Of a stretch of 64,000 bases of DNA, positions 1 to 6,368 are shown piece by piece. The notes under the pieces are model-generated. The model searched no databases and was not told the origin of the DNA. It saw only the letters and a list, made by a program, of their open reading frames with translations. The DNA comes from Ferrovibrio sp964218355. GTDB lineage: Bacteria; Pseudomonadota; Alphaproteobacteria; Ferrovibrionales; Ferrovibrionaceae. Position 1 is the first letter of the stretch; each line of letters starts with the position of its first letter. Location of the stretch: positions 1 to 64,000 of the forward strand of contig NZ_CAXPMC010000019.1 in NCBI RefSeq assembly GCF_964218355.1, written 5' to 3'. The position numbers and the translations under genes are program-made.

Positions 1-305
1 TGGATCCAGACCTCGCGGCCGCCCTTGCCCAGCCGCCGGTACTGGCCGGCGTCGTATTCGCCGCGGCGCAGCTTGTCCCAGAAGGCCTTGTATTCGGCGC
101 TCTGGGCCTGGGCCGGCTCGGCGAACAGGCTGTGATGCCGGCCCTTCACCTCGTCGAGGGTATAGCCCATGGTCTTCAGGAAATTCTCGTTGGCATGCAG
201 GATGGTGCCGTCGAGGGCGAATTCGATCACGGCCTGCGCGCGGTTGATCGCGGCGATCTGGCCCTGCATGTCGCTGCCCGACATCTTGCTGGAAAAGCCG
301 AACAT
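1..305 (-). CDS. PAS-domain methyl-accepting chemotaxis-type protein, N-terminal part only
   Basis: The gene runs off the left edge, so only about the first 101 residues are visible. They begin MFGFSSKMSGSD and continue into a PAS fold with the signature ANENFLKTMGYTLDEVKGRHH, then SAEYKAFWDKLRRGEYDAG and a GKGGREVWI stretch. This is the typical PAS-PAC core of soluble or Aer-like chemotaxis transducers and of PAS sensor kinases. The start ATG at 303-305 has a good ribosome site (GAAAGAAGGA) about 9 bases upstream. The N-terminus has no membrane segment, so the PAS domain is cytoplasmic and probably binds a small cofactor or ligand. The output domain is outside the window; an MCP signalling domain is the usual partner of this PAS arrangement, but a kinase or cyclase cannot be excluded. 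Confidence 0.75.
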   Translation of the reverse strand, partial: MFGFSSKMSGSDMQGQIAAINRAQAVIEFALDGTILHANENFLKTMGYTLDEVKGRHHSLFAEPAQAQSAEYKAFWDKLRRGEYDAGQYRRLGKGGREVWI

Positions 306-843
306 GGCGGTTGGTCCTTCTTTCGGTTGCACTGGGCAGGGCGGCAGCCCGGCCGGGTGACGCGACACTGCCTTGGCCATCGGCCGGCGGCGGAGTGTCT
401 TTGCGATAACGCGATGGTTGGAAATCGGTAACGCATCCGCCGGCAGATGCATGAAACAGGAACATGCATGCCGGCACGGTCTGGATCTGGTGGAAGATGC
501 CCGCCGAAACTCTCCTGCGGGCGAGGATGATCTTGCGGCTGAAGATACGCCGGCCGACTGGAACTGGATGACTGCATAGTATCGTATCACTATTGTCATC
601 GTATAAATATATGATTTTTATGAATATTATTTTTCCTGGCGCGGACCCGCGCGTTCGTGTCCAGATGTATGCCTCGGCCCGTGTTTCAACCGTTCGGTTG
701 ATACCCGCCGGAATCCGGCCTCCCGCGGTTGTCTGTGACTATTGTCATTCCCGCCGCGGACAGTTCGGCCGGAACCGAAGCATCGCCCGCCCGCGGGATG
801 GCATAACCGGGGGTATCGTCCCCTGTCCGGAAACCGCACCGCC
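306..843. other. 538-bp intergenic region with an AT-rich core
   Basis: No convincing gene is present here. The stretch from about 575 to 640 is markedly AT-rich for this genome and probably holds the leftward promoter of the PAS sensor gene and perhaps others. The 11-mer ACTATTGTCAT occurs twice, at 589-599 and 738-748, which may be a regulator site. A rightward frame of about 68 codons at 373-579 has no recognisable features and no ribosome site, so it is not called. Confidence 0.5.
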
Positions 844-1629
844 ATGCCCGATCCCGCCGCCTTCCTGCCTGCCGATGCCACCCTGCTGCTGTGGATCGGT
901 GCCGTTTTCCTGCTGGCCGGAACGGTGAAGGGGGCGATCGGCCTCGGCCTGCCCACCGTCTCGCTCGGCCTGCTGGCGGTGACCATGGATATCCGCGCCG
1001 CCATGGCGCTGCTGCTGGTGCCGTCGTTTGTCACCAATATCTGGCAGATGGCCGGCGGCGGGCAGTTCATGCCCCTGCTGCGCCGGCTGTGGCCGTTCCT
1101 GCTCTGCGCCAGCCTGTCGATCTGGTTCGGCGCCGCCGCGCTGAAGACCGCCGATGCCGGCGCGCTGAAGGCCCTGCTCGGTGCGCTGGTGATCGCCTAT
1201 GCCCTGCTCGGGCTGATGCGGCCGGCCTGGCAGCTGCCGCCGCGCCGGGAGGCCTGGGCCGGGCCGCTGGCCGGGATCGTCAACGGCGTGCTGACCGGCC
1301 TGACCGGCAGCTTCGTGGTGCCGGGCGTGCTGTATCTGCAGAGCCTGGGGCTCGGCCGCGAGGCGCTGGTGCAGGCGATGGGGATGCTGTTCATGGCCTC
1401 GACCGTCGCGCTCGGCCTGGCGCTGGGCGGCCGCGGCCTGCTGCCGGGCGAGCTGCTCGGCAGCTCGGCGCTGGCGGTGATCCCGGCCCTGGCCGGGATG
1501 GCGGCGGGCCGGGCGCTGCGCCGCCGCCTGTCGGAGGCCGCCTTCCGCCGGGTCTTCTTCATCGCCCTGCTGCTGCTGGGGCTTTACATCGCCGGCCGCT
1601 GGCTGCTGGCGGCGCCGTGGCTGGCCTAG
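844..1629 (+). CDS. Sulfite exporter TauE/SafE family membrane permease
   Basis: A 261-residue integral membrane protein of the TauE/SafE (DUF81) family, which moves small anions such as sulfite, sulfoacetate or related organosulfur compounds across the inner membrane. The chain is mostly hydrophobic, with about eight predicted helices. It shows the family pattern of two repeated halves, each with a Gly-rich start: GTVKGAIGLGLPTVSLGLL near residue 24 and GIVNGVLTGLTGSFVVPGVL near residue 140. The ATG at 844 is preferred over an upstream in-frame ATG at 742 because the added 34 residues are Arg/Pro-rich and unlike a membrane protein N-terminus. It stands alone, convergent with the DUF1330 gene at 1646. 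Substrate cannot be read from the sequence. Confidence 0.88.
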   Translation: MPDPAAFLPADATLLLWIGAVFLLAGTVKGAIGLGLPTVSLGLLAVTMDIRAAMALLLVPSFVTNIWQMAGGGQFMPLLRRLWPFLLCASLSIWFGAAALKTADAGALKALLGALVIAYALLGLMRPAWQLPPRREAWAGPLAGIVNGVLTGLTGSFVVPGVLYLQSLGLGREALVQAMGMLFMASTVALGLALGGRGLLPGELLGSSALAVIPALAGMAAGRALRRRLSEAAFRRVFFIALLLLGLYIAGRWLLAAPWLA

Positions 1630-1645
1630 GCGGGCCGGTCTCCTG

Positions 1646-1933
1646 TCAGGTGCCTTCGATGATTAGGAAATCCGCATCGGCCAGCCGCTGGCGGATCGCC
1701 ACCGAGGCGAGGTATTCCGGGCTGTCGTAGCAGGCCCGCGCGGTGGCGAGGTCGTCGAACTCGACCACCACGTTATAGCCCCGCGCCGTGCCCTCGCGCG
1801 CCTCGAAGGGGCCGCCGCGCACCAGGAAGCGGGCGCCGTATTTGTCGAAGGCCGGCTGCGCGGCGGCGAGGTATTCGTGATAGCGCGCCGGCTCGCGGAT
1901 ATCGACGCGCACGATCCAGTATCCCTTCGGCAT
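1646..1933 (-). CDS. DUF1330 domain protein (copy 1)
   Basis: A 95-residue soluble protein that is essentially one DUF1330 domain, a dimeric alpha/beta-barrel (ferredoxin-like) fold of unknown reaction. It shows the family pattern KGYWIVRVDI, Y-EYL-AA-PAFDKYGARFLVRGG, NVVVEFDDLATARACYDSPEY and a terminal DADFLIIEG. It closely resembles the second copy at 2859-3236, with shared blocks such as YGARFLVRGG and ACYDSPEY, so the two are paralogues from a local duplication with the glutathione S-transferase between them. It reads leftward, like the transferase and the other copy, but 155 bases containing a tandem repeat separate it from the transferase. Confidence 0.9.
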   Translation of the reverse strand: MPKGYWIVRVDIREPARYHEYLAAAQPAFDKYGARFLVRGGPFEAREGTARGYNVVVEFDDLATARACYDSPEYLASVAIRQRLADADFLIIEGT

Positions 1934-2034
1934 CCTGTTCTCTCTGTTTCCCTGCGGACGGCGGATGCGCCAGACTACGCGGCCCGGCCGCTGCCGTCAT
2001 CCGCGACCGGGCCCGTCATCCGCGATCCAATTTC

Positions 2035-2098
2035 CGCTGATCAGATCCCGCGCTGATCAGATTCCGCGGTGATCTGATCCCGCGCTGATCAGATTTCG
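2035..2098. repeat. Four tandem 16-bp repeats with a CTGATCAG palindromic core
   Basis: Four exact-length 16-bp units lie head to tail at 2035-2050, 2051-2066, 2067-2082 and 2083-2098. Units 1, 2 and 4 carry the self-complementary core CTGATCAG and unit 3 has GTGATCTGAT. The consensus is CGCTGATCAGATYCCG. The last unit overlaps the 3' end of the glutathione S-transferase gene and supplies its stop codon. Confidence 0.9.
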
Positions 2099-2766
2099 GT
2101 CAGGCTGCCATGGGCGGCAAAGGCCGGCCGCGCCGCCAGCCGCGCGTGATAGGCCTCCGCATGGGGCAGGGTGGGGCGCGGCCCCGCATGGGGTTGCCGT
2201 AGCGCCGCCGGCAGCGTCATCCAGCGATGCAGCCCGAGGCCGACCGGAATGTCGGCCAGGGTGAATTCCGGCCCGGCGATATGCCCGCCGGTCTTCTGCA
2301 GCTGCGCATCGATCAGCGCGACCATGCCGTCCCAGGCCGCCAGCGAGGCGGCGATCTTCGCCGGATCGTCATGGCCGGGCGTGCGGCGGACCAGCGCCAG
2401 GAAGGCATAGAGCCAGGCGCCGTTGAACTCGGTGGCCTGCCAGTCGATCCACTGCTCGATGCGGGCGCGCGCCGCCGCATGGGCGGCATCGGCCGGCGGC
2501 AGCAGGTCGCGGCGCTCGTGCCGGGTGGCCAGCCAGCGCAGGATGGTGTTCGATTCCGGCAGCACGAGGCCGCCCTGCGCCGGGTCGCCATCCACCACCA
2601 CCGGCACCAGACCGGCGGGATTGAGGGCGCGGAAGGCGGAATCGGATGTGGGCCGGCCCTCGCGCCCGCCCCAGGGCTCCAGCAGATAGGGGACGCCGAT
2701 CTCTTCGCAGGCCCACAGCACCTTGCGCACATTGATCGAGGCGACGAAACCGAGGACGCGGAGCAT
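2089..2766 (-). CDS. Glutathione S-transferase family protein
   Basis: A 225-residue cytoplasmic protein with the two-domain GST layout. The N-terminal thioredoxin-like domain covers residues 1 to about 80: MLRVLGFVASINVRKVLWAC with a Ser/Asn at the usual catalytic position, then the cis-Pro region LVPVVVDG and the glutathione-binding PESNTILRWLA. The helical C-terminal domain has the WQATEFNGAW and FTLADIPVGLGLHRW blocks. The family conjugates glutathione to electrophiles or acts as a lyase or isomerase. The ATG at 2764-2766 is chosen because homologous sequence begins there; the upstream extension is not GST-like. It lies between two DUF1330 paralogues and is probably transcribed with the one at 2859-3236. 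The divergent LysR regulator likely controls this small detoxification or degradation unit. Confidence 0.9.
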   Translation of the reverse strand: MLRVLGFVASINVRKVLWACEEIGVPYLLEPWGGREGRPTSDSAFRALNPAGLVPVVVDGDPAQGGLVLPESNTILRWLATRHERRDLLPPADAAHAAARARIEQWIDWQATEFNGAWLYAFLALVRRTPGHDDPAKIAASLAAWDGMVALIDAQLQKTGGHIAGPEFTLADIPVGLGLHRWMTLPAALRQPHAGPRPTLPHAEAYHARLAARPAFAAHGSLTEI

Positions 2767-2858
2767 GACCTGCACCCGATGCTGAAGCCGGAGATGCGCG
2801 CAGCCTAGAAGCGGCGCGCGGCCGCGCCAAGCGCGGAATTGTCGGGTTGCAATGCCGC

Positions 2859-3236
2859 TCAGTAATAACGGCTGAAGACCGGACGGAAGGCCGGATCGGG
2901 CCACGGCTTCGGCCCGCCGCCGGCAGGGTTCGCATTATCGACACCGCTATCGACTCCCTCCGGGATGACGAAATCGGTTTCGGCCGCGGCCTGGCGGATG
3001 GTTTTCGCCGCGCTGTATTCCGGGCTGTCGTAGCAGGCCTGCGCGGTGGTGCGGTCGGCGAACTCGACCACCACGTTGCGGTCGCGGCCGCGGCCTTCGA
3101 GAACCGCGCTGGCGCCGCCGCGCACCAGGAAGCGGGCGCCGTATTTCTCGAAGGCCGGCTTCGCGGCGGCCAGATACTCGGGATAGCGGGCGGCATCCTG
3201 TACGCTGACGCGCACGATCCAGTAGGCTTTGCTCAT
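2859..3236 (-). CDS. DUF1330 domain protein (copy 2)
   Basis: A 125-residue protein. Residues 1 to about 95 form a DUF1330 domain that starts MSKAYWIVRVSVQDAARY and shares long blocks with copy 1. The last 30 residues (GVDSGVDNANPAGGGPKPWP onward) are an extra, low-complexity Gly/Pro tail absent from copy 1. The ATG at 3234-3236 matches the start of copy 1; an ATG five codons upstream is possible. It is the first gene of the leftward group facing the LysR regulator and lies downstream of the palindrome at 3322-3344. Its reaction is unknown, and DUF1330 proteins often sit in LysR-controlled catabolic loci. Confidence 0.88.
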   Translation of the reverse strand: MSKAYWIVRVSVQDAARYPEYLAAAKPAFEKYGARFLVRGGASAVLEGRGRDRNVVVEFADRTTAQACYDSPEYSAAKTIRQAAAETDFVIPEGVDSGVDNANPAGGGPKPWPDPAFRPVFSRYY

Positions 3237-3321
3237 GAGGCTCTCCGGCATGGTTGGCGGGGCTGCATGGCGCAGAGATAGGCCTTGCTGGTCATCATGA
3301 AAAATGAATAATTCAGATCAG

Positions 3322-3344
3322 ATTGTTCTCGAAACGGGAACAAT
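3322..3344. promoter_or_regulatory. Candidate LysR operator: 7-9-7 inverted repeat
   Basis: ATTGTTC at 3322-3328 and GAACAAT at 3338-3344 are perfect reverse complements separated by 9 bases. The dyad lies 26 bases before the LysR start codon and 86 bases from the divergent DUF1330 start. LysR-type regulators usually bind such a T-N11-A dyad (T at 3326, A at 3338 here) between themselves and their target. Autoregulation plus control of the DUF1330-GST unit is the natural reading. Confidence 0.6.
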
Positions 3345-3370
3345 GGAGAGGCCGCCGCGATGGAATTGCC

Positions 3371-4279
3371 ATGATGGAGTTATCCGACCTGCGCGTCTTC
3401 CTCGCGGTGATCGAGGCCGGCGGGGTGACCCGCGCCGCCGCGCGGCTGCATCGCGTGCAGTCCAACGTCACCGCGCGCATCCGCAAGCTGGAAGACAGCG
3501 TCGGCCAGCCGTTATTCCGCCGCGCCGGCCGCCGGCTTGCGCTCACCCCGGCCGGCGAGCAGCTGCAGGATTACGCCCGCCGCCTGCTGGCGCTGGCCGC
3601 CGAGGCGCAGGATGCCCTGCAGGATGCGGCGCCGCGCGGTCTGCTGCGGCTGGGCGCGATGGAAAGCACGGCGGCGGTGCGGCTGCCCGGGCCGCTGGCC
3701 GAATTCCACCGCCGCCATCCCGCCGTGCAGGTGGAACTCTCCACCGGCAGCCCGCGCGACATGCTCGGCCGCATCGCCGCCGGCGCGCTCGATGCGGCGC
3801 TGATGACTGAGGCTTTCGCGGGCGACGAGGCGGCCGGCGCGGCGCTGGCGCGGATGGCGACGCTGCCGCTCTTCACGGAGGAACTGGTGCTGGTGACGGC
3901 GGCATCGCATCCGCCGGTGCGCCGCCCGGCCGACCTGCGCCAGCGCAGCCTGCTGGTGTTCCATCCCGGCTGTCCGTACCGCCAGCGGCTGGAAACCTGG
4001 CTGGCCACCGGCGGCGTGCCGGCCGAGCGCCTGGTGGAACTCGGCTCGTATCACGTGGCCCTGGGCTGCGTCGCCGCTGGCATGGGCGTGGCGCTGATGC
4101 CGCGCAGCGTGCTGGCCGGCGTCAGCGAATCCGGCGTGCGCCTGCACCGCCTGCCACCGCCCTTCCGCAGCGCCACCACCCTGCTGGTCTGGCGCCACGA
4201 CCAGCCGCAGGCGAAGGTGCGCGCCCTGGCCGCAGTGCTGGAGGAGAGTGCGGGGAAGCGGAAGGGGCGGGCGGGGTGA
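3371..4279 (+). CDS. LysR family transcriptional regulator
   Basis: A 302-residue regulator with a canonical N-terminal winged helix-turn-helix: LSDLRVFLAVIEAGGVTRAA, LHRVQSNVTARIRKLE and LFRRAGRRLALTPAGE. A LysR substrate-binding domain from about residue 90 follows, with PAVQVELSTGSPRDMLGRI and LVFHPGCPYRQRLETWL. The family acts as a tetramer and responds to a small effector that is usually linked to the adjacent divergent pathway. Two adjacent ATG codons (3371 and 3374) are equally plausible starts and neither has a strong ribosome site. The Cys-Pro-Tyr and helical pattern around residue 200 resembles CynR/CbbR-type regulators that sense small molecules, but no effector can be assigned. 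The neighbours suggest control of the DUF1330 and glutathione S-transferase genes. Confidence 0.93.
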   Translation: MMELSDLRVFLAVIEAGGVTRAAARLHRVQSNVTARIRKLEDSVGQPLFRRAGRRLALTPAGEQLQDYARRLLALAAEAQDALQDAAPRGLLRLGAMESTAAVRLPGPLAEFHRRHPAVQVELSTGSPRDMLGRIAAGALDAALMTEAFAGDEAAGAALARMATLPLFTEELVLVTAASHPPVRRPADLRQRSLLVFHPGCPYRQRLETWLATGGVPAERLVELGSYHVALGCVAAGMGVALMPRSVLAGVSESGVRLHRLPPPFRSATTLLVWRHDQPQAKVRALAAVLEESAGKRKGRAG

Positions 4280-4299
4280 GGGATGCTGTCAGTTGGAAG

Positions 4300-5175
4300 T
4301 TAGGCGCCATGGCAAAGTTTGAATTTTTTCCTGCTGCCGCAAGGGCATGGCGTATTGCGTCCAACTTTCTGTATTTCCCCTTGGGGGGCTAAGTGTACCC
4401 CAAGGGCCATCATGAATTGCAATGACTCTTCTTGAAAGAAAGGACGACAATCTTCGTCAATATCTAAATAGCTTCCATTTATATCTATCGGTTCAATTCC
4501 CCACTGCTCGAAAGTGTACGTAGCCTTTGCGTTTGGCCAATGGCATACTGCGATCATTAGTCTTCCAAGCTGTAAGAATATTTTATATGCATGCTCATGC
4601 TGGCTTGGAAGCGCAATGCTATCTATTTCATCTTCTATCTGCACCGACCAAGTTGGGCATAAGCTCCATAAAAAGTCATTTGTCTGAGCTGAGTAGGCGA
4701 AAACCGCTGTGTTTTGCGGCAGGCATACGGCGTCATCAATGTAGAGCTGTCTGCTATGTTGTAGAGGAATGTTGAATTGAACCGCTCCCGTTGACTGGCT
4801 TAATGTAGATGCAGTTTTGAAAGCCCAAATGGAGAGTATTTCCTTCTCATGAGCGTGAAGATTTGAAACTTCCGTATCTCCTCTGATTAATGGATAGAGG
4901 AGGGGGCGTGTTTCCTGTTCAAGCTGATTCATCCACCCGTTATTGCATTTTGCGCATACTTTCCCAGCAATGAAGCCTGAGTATGTTGGGGACCTCTGTA
5001 CCTCTTGTATGGATATATGCCCGCCGGAGAAGTTTTTGCTTATGATTGATAGGTCGGAGTGCTGCAAGATCACTTTGCTCAAAGTGAACTCTGCAAGGAG
5101 ATCTTTCGAGAGGATATGCTCCTTTGCTCGATTTCCCTTTGATAGAGGTTCTTGGCAGAACATACAGATATTCAT
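4300..5175 (-). CDS. HNH-like zinc-finger protein with C-terminal SEC-C motif (AT-rich, probably acquired)
   Basis: A 291-residue protein. Residues 1-85 carry two CxxC knuckles, CMFCQEPLS near the start and KVCAKCNNGWMNQLE near residue 73, with the KEHILSKDLL segment between them. That is the layout of a family of HNH-nuclease-like zinc domains. The middle 180 residues are unassigned. The last 22 residues are a SEC-C zinc motif, GRNTPCPCGSRKKFKLCHG, like the SecA C-terminus. The whole gene is about 45% G+C, against roughly 69% around it, and uses AT-rich codons, which points to horizontal transfer. A good ribosome site (GAGGTGACAA) precedes the ATG. The function is unknown. Nuclease activity is only suggested by the fold, because the second metal-binding His of classic HNH is not obvious. 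Confidence 0.75.
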   Translation of the reverse strand: MNICMFCQEPLSKGNRAKEHILSKDLLAEFTLSKVILQHSDLSIISKNFSGGHISIQEVQRSPTYSGFIAGKVCAKCNNGWMNQLEQETRPLLYPLIRGDTEVSNLHAHEKEILSIWAFKTASTLSQSTGAVQFNIPLQHSRQLYIDDAVCLPQNTAVFAYSAQTNDFLWSLCPTWSVQIEDEIDSIALPSQHEHAYKIFLQLGRLMIAVCHWPNAKATYTFEQWGIEPIDINGSYLDIDEDCRPFFQEESLQFMMALGVHLAPQGEIQKVGRNTPCPCGSRKKFKLCHGA

Positions 5176-5366
5176 TTGTCACCTCATGCTCATAGGTGGA
5201 GTATCTGTGAATGGCATTGACAAGTAAGCGTGACGAACTTGCCTTGATGAGAGAAGGTGCCAAGAGATTATTTTGTGCCCGGTAATTGTACCAATGGGTG
5301 TGTATGCTATGTGGCGAAGTCTGATGAGTAAGAATGTATGTTGGCCACTCTTGGAATTTGCCTGAG

Positions 5367-5389
5367 ACCCTCGGGTCAAGCCCGAGGGT
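5367..5389. repeat. Perfect palindrome with 9-bp arms
   Basis: ACCCTCGGG at 5367-5375 and CCCGAGGGT at 5381-5389 are perfect reverse complements around the loop TCAAG. There is no T tract on either side, so it is not a classic terminator. Similar CCCTCGGG...CCCGAGGG elements are, from memory, common intergenic palindromic repeats in alphaproteobacterial genomes. It sits at the junction where the AT-rich segment returns to host composition. Confidence 0.7.
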
Positions 5390-5425
5390 GACGATGGGAG
5401 AGGCGGTAGGTCAGGTTGATGCCGG

Positions 5426-5875
5426 CTAGCTTTCTATTGCTTTCGCCAATCTCTCCAGATCCCCCTCCACCCATGCCGCATCCCGTTCAAAGGCCGCATC
5501 CTCCATGCCGGGCTGGCGGATCAGGGTGAGGGTCACCAGCGTTGCCTCCGCGCCGTCCGGCTCGGCCCGCAGCGGCACCTGAATGGGTGGCGCATTGTCT
5601 TCCGCCGGCGGATAGACCGTGTGATCGAAAATGCCCTTGGTGTTGGGCGGGCTGAAGGTCACGCGCATGATGCGGCCATCGGGGCTGCGGGTCGTCCAGG
5701 TATCGGTCCCGGCGTCATGGCTGAGGCTGCCGAGCCCCTCGGCCCAGCGCGGCCAGTTGCCCGGGTCGGAGAGAAAGGCGCAGACCGCCGCGAAGGGCAC
5801 GGCGATGCGCCGGCTGATCGCGCGGCTGTCGGGCAGCGGCGGGGCCTTGCTTTTCGGAGTGGGGCGGGCGGTCAT
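5426..5875 (-). CDS. SRPBCC (START-like) family protein
   Basis: A 149-residue soluble protein with the SRPBCC helix-grip pattern. It has an opening strand SRAISRRIAVPFAAVCAFLS, then DPGNWPRWAEGLGSL (the usual D-x-x-x-W-P-x-W signature), beta strands TWTTRSPDGRIMRVTFSP and ATLVTLTLIRQPGM, and a long C-terminal helix AAWVEGDLERLAKAIES. Members bind hydrophobic ligands or act as cyclases or ligand-binding stress proteins. The ATG at 5873-5875 is the first start in frame. It stands alone, reading away from mnmA. No ligand can be inferred. Confidence 0.85.
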   Translation of the reverse strand: MTARPTPKSKAPPLPDSRAISRRIAVPFAAVCAFLSDPGNWPRWAEGLGSLSHDAGTDTWTTRSPDGRIMRVTFSPPNTKGIFDHTVYPPAEDNAPPIQVPLRAEPDGAEATLVTLTLIRQPGMEDAAFERDAAWVEGDLERLAKAIES

Positions 5876-6100
5876 GGCGGTCTCCGGGCAGGTGATCCGG
5901 GCAGGGTGAATACTGAGGCGGTTGCAGGTGCATGCCGCCCCTTGATTTGCTGCCAGTTCGATCTATGTTCCCTGTCGTTGTTTTCAAGGGTTGCTTTCGG
6001 GGGCCGCCTTCGGGGCTCGCTTCCGGGGCCGCCTTCGGAGACCGGGCCGGCCGTGCCGGGCGATAGCAGTGCTATCACGGCTGTCAGAAGATGTGCGGAA

Positions 6101-6240
6101 CGGTCAGAAACGGTCAGCGCCGGTCACCAGCGGTCCGCAGCGGTCACGGGCGGTCACCAGCGGTCAGAAACGGTCCGCAGCGGTCACCAGCGGTCACGAA
6201 TGGTCACTGGCGGTCAGAAACGGTCACGGGCGGTCCGGCC
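6101..6240. repeat. Array of fourteen tandem 10-bp CGGTC-headed repeats
   Basis: Fourteen consecutive units of exactly 10 bp run from 6101 to 6240 without a single indel. Thirteen begin CGGTC and one (6201) begins TGGTC. The commonest forms are CGGTCAGAAA (6101, 6161, 6211), CGGTCACCAG (6121, 6151, 6181), CGGTCCGCAG (6131, 6171) and CGGTCACGGG (6141, 6221). Degenerate units (CTGTCAGAAG at 6081; GGTCC units to 6268) flank it. Units vary at positions 6-10 while the CGGTC head is fixed, and the period is close to one DNA helical turn. Confidence 0.95.
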
Positions 6241-6283
6241 CGGGTGGTCCGGCCCGGCTGGTCCGGTCCGGGCGGTATTGTGG

Positions 6284-6311
6284 TTGCCCCCCGGCCGCCG
6301 GGCGGTATAGT
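6284..6311 (+). promoter_or_regulatory. Candidate sigma70 promoter of mnmA
   Basis: TTGCCC at 6284-6289 and TATAGT at 6306-6311 are separated by 16 bases. They lie immediately downstream of the 10-bp repeat array and about 50 bases before the predicted leader of mnmA. The -10 is good and the -35 moderate. Confidence 0.5.
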
Positions 6312-6368
6312 CCGGCCCCGCATACGACAGGCCGCATATGCCGGCCGCATACAGGAGTGTCCCGCGCG

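Larger units (their letters stand above)
5876..6368. other. 493-bp intergenic region upstream of mnmA, mostly repetitive
   Basis: No gene is supported here. The left part (about 5998-6060) has two imperfect copies of GGGGCCGCCTTCGG. From 6101 the sequence becomes a register-perfect array of 10-bp units (separate entry), followed by degenerate GGTCC units to about 6270 and a candidate promoter for mnmA. Open frames across it are artefacts of the repeat, because a 10-base period reads as a 10-residue repeat in every frame. Confidence 0.8.

Noticed and set aside
373..579. A small rightward frame of 68 codons in the left intergenic region
   Set aside because: No ribosome site, no recognisable motif, and it starts antisense close to the PAS gene leader.
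5211..5285. A 24-codon rightward frame in the AT-rich island
   Set aside because: Too short, no ribosome site and no recognised motif; it could be a remnant but nothing supports it.
6101..6240. The 10-bp array as a CRISPR or plasmid-type iteron origin
   Set aside because: There are no spacers or long repeats for CRISPR. Iterons are usually 17-22 bp beside a rep gene, and none is present.
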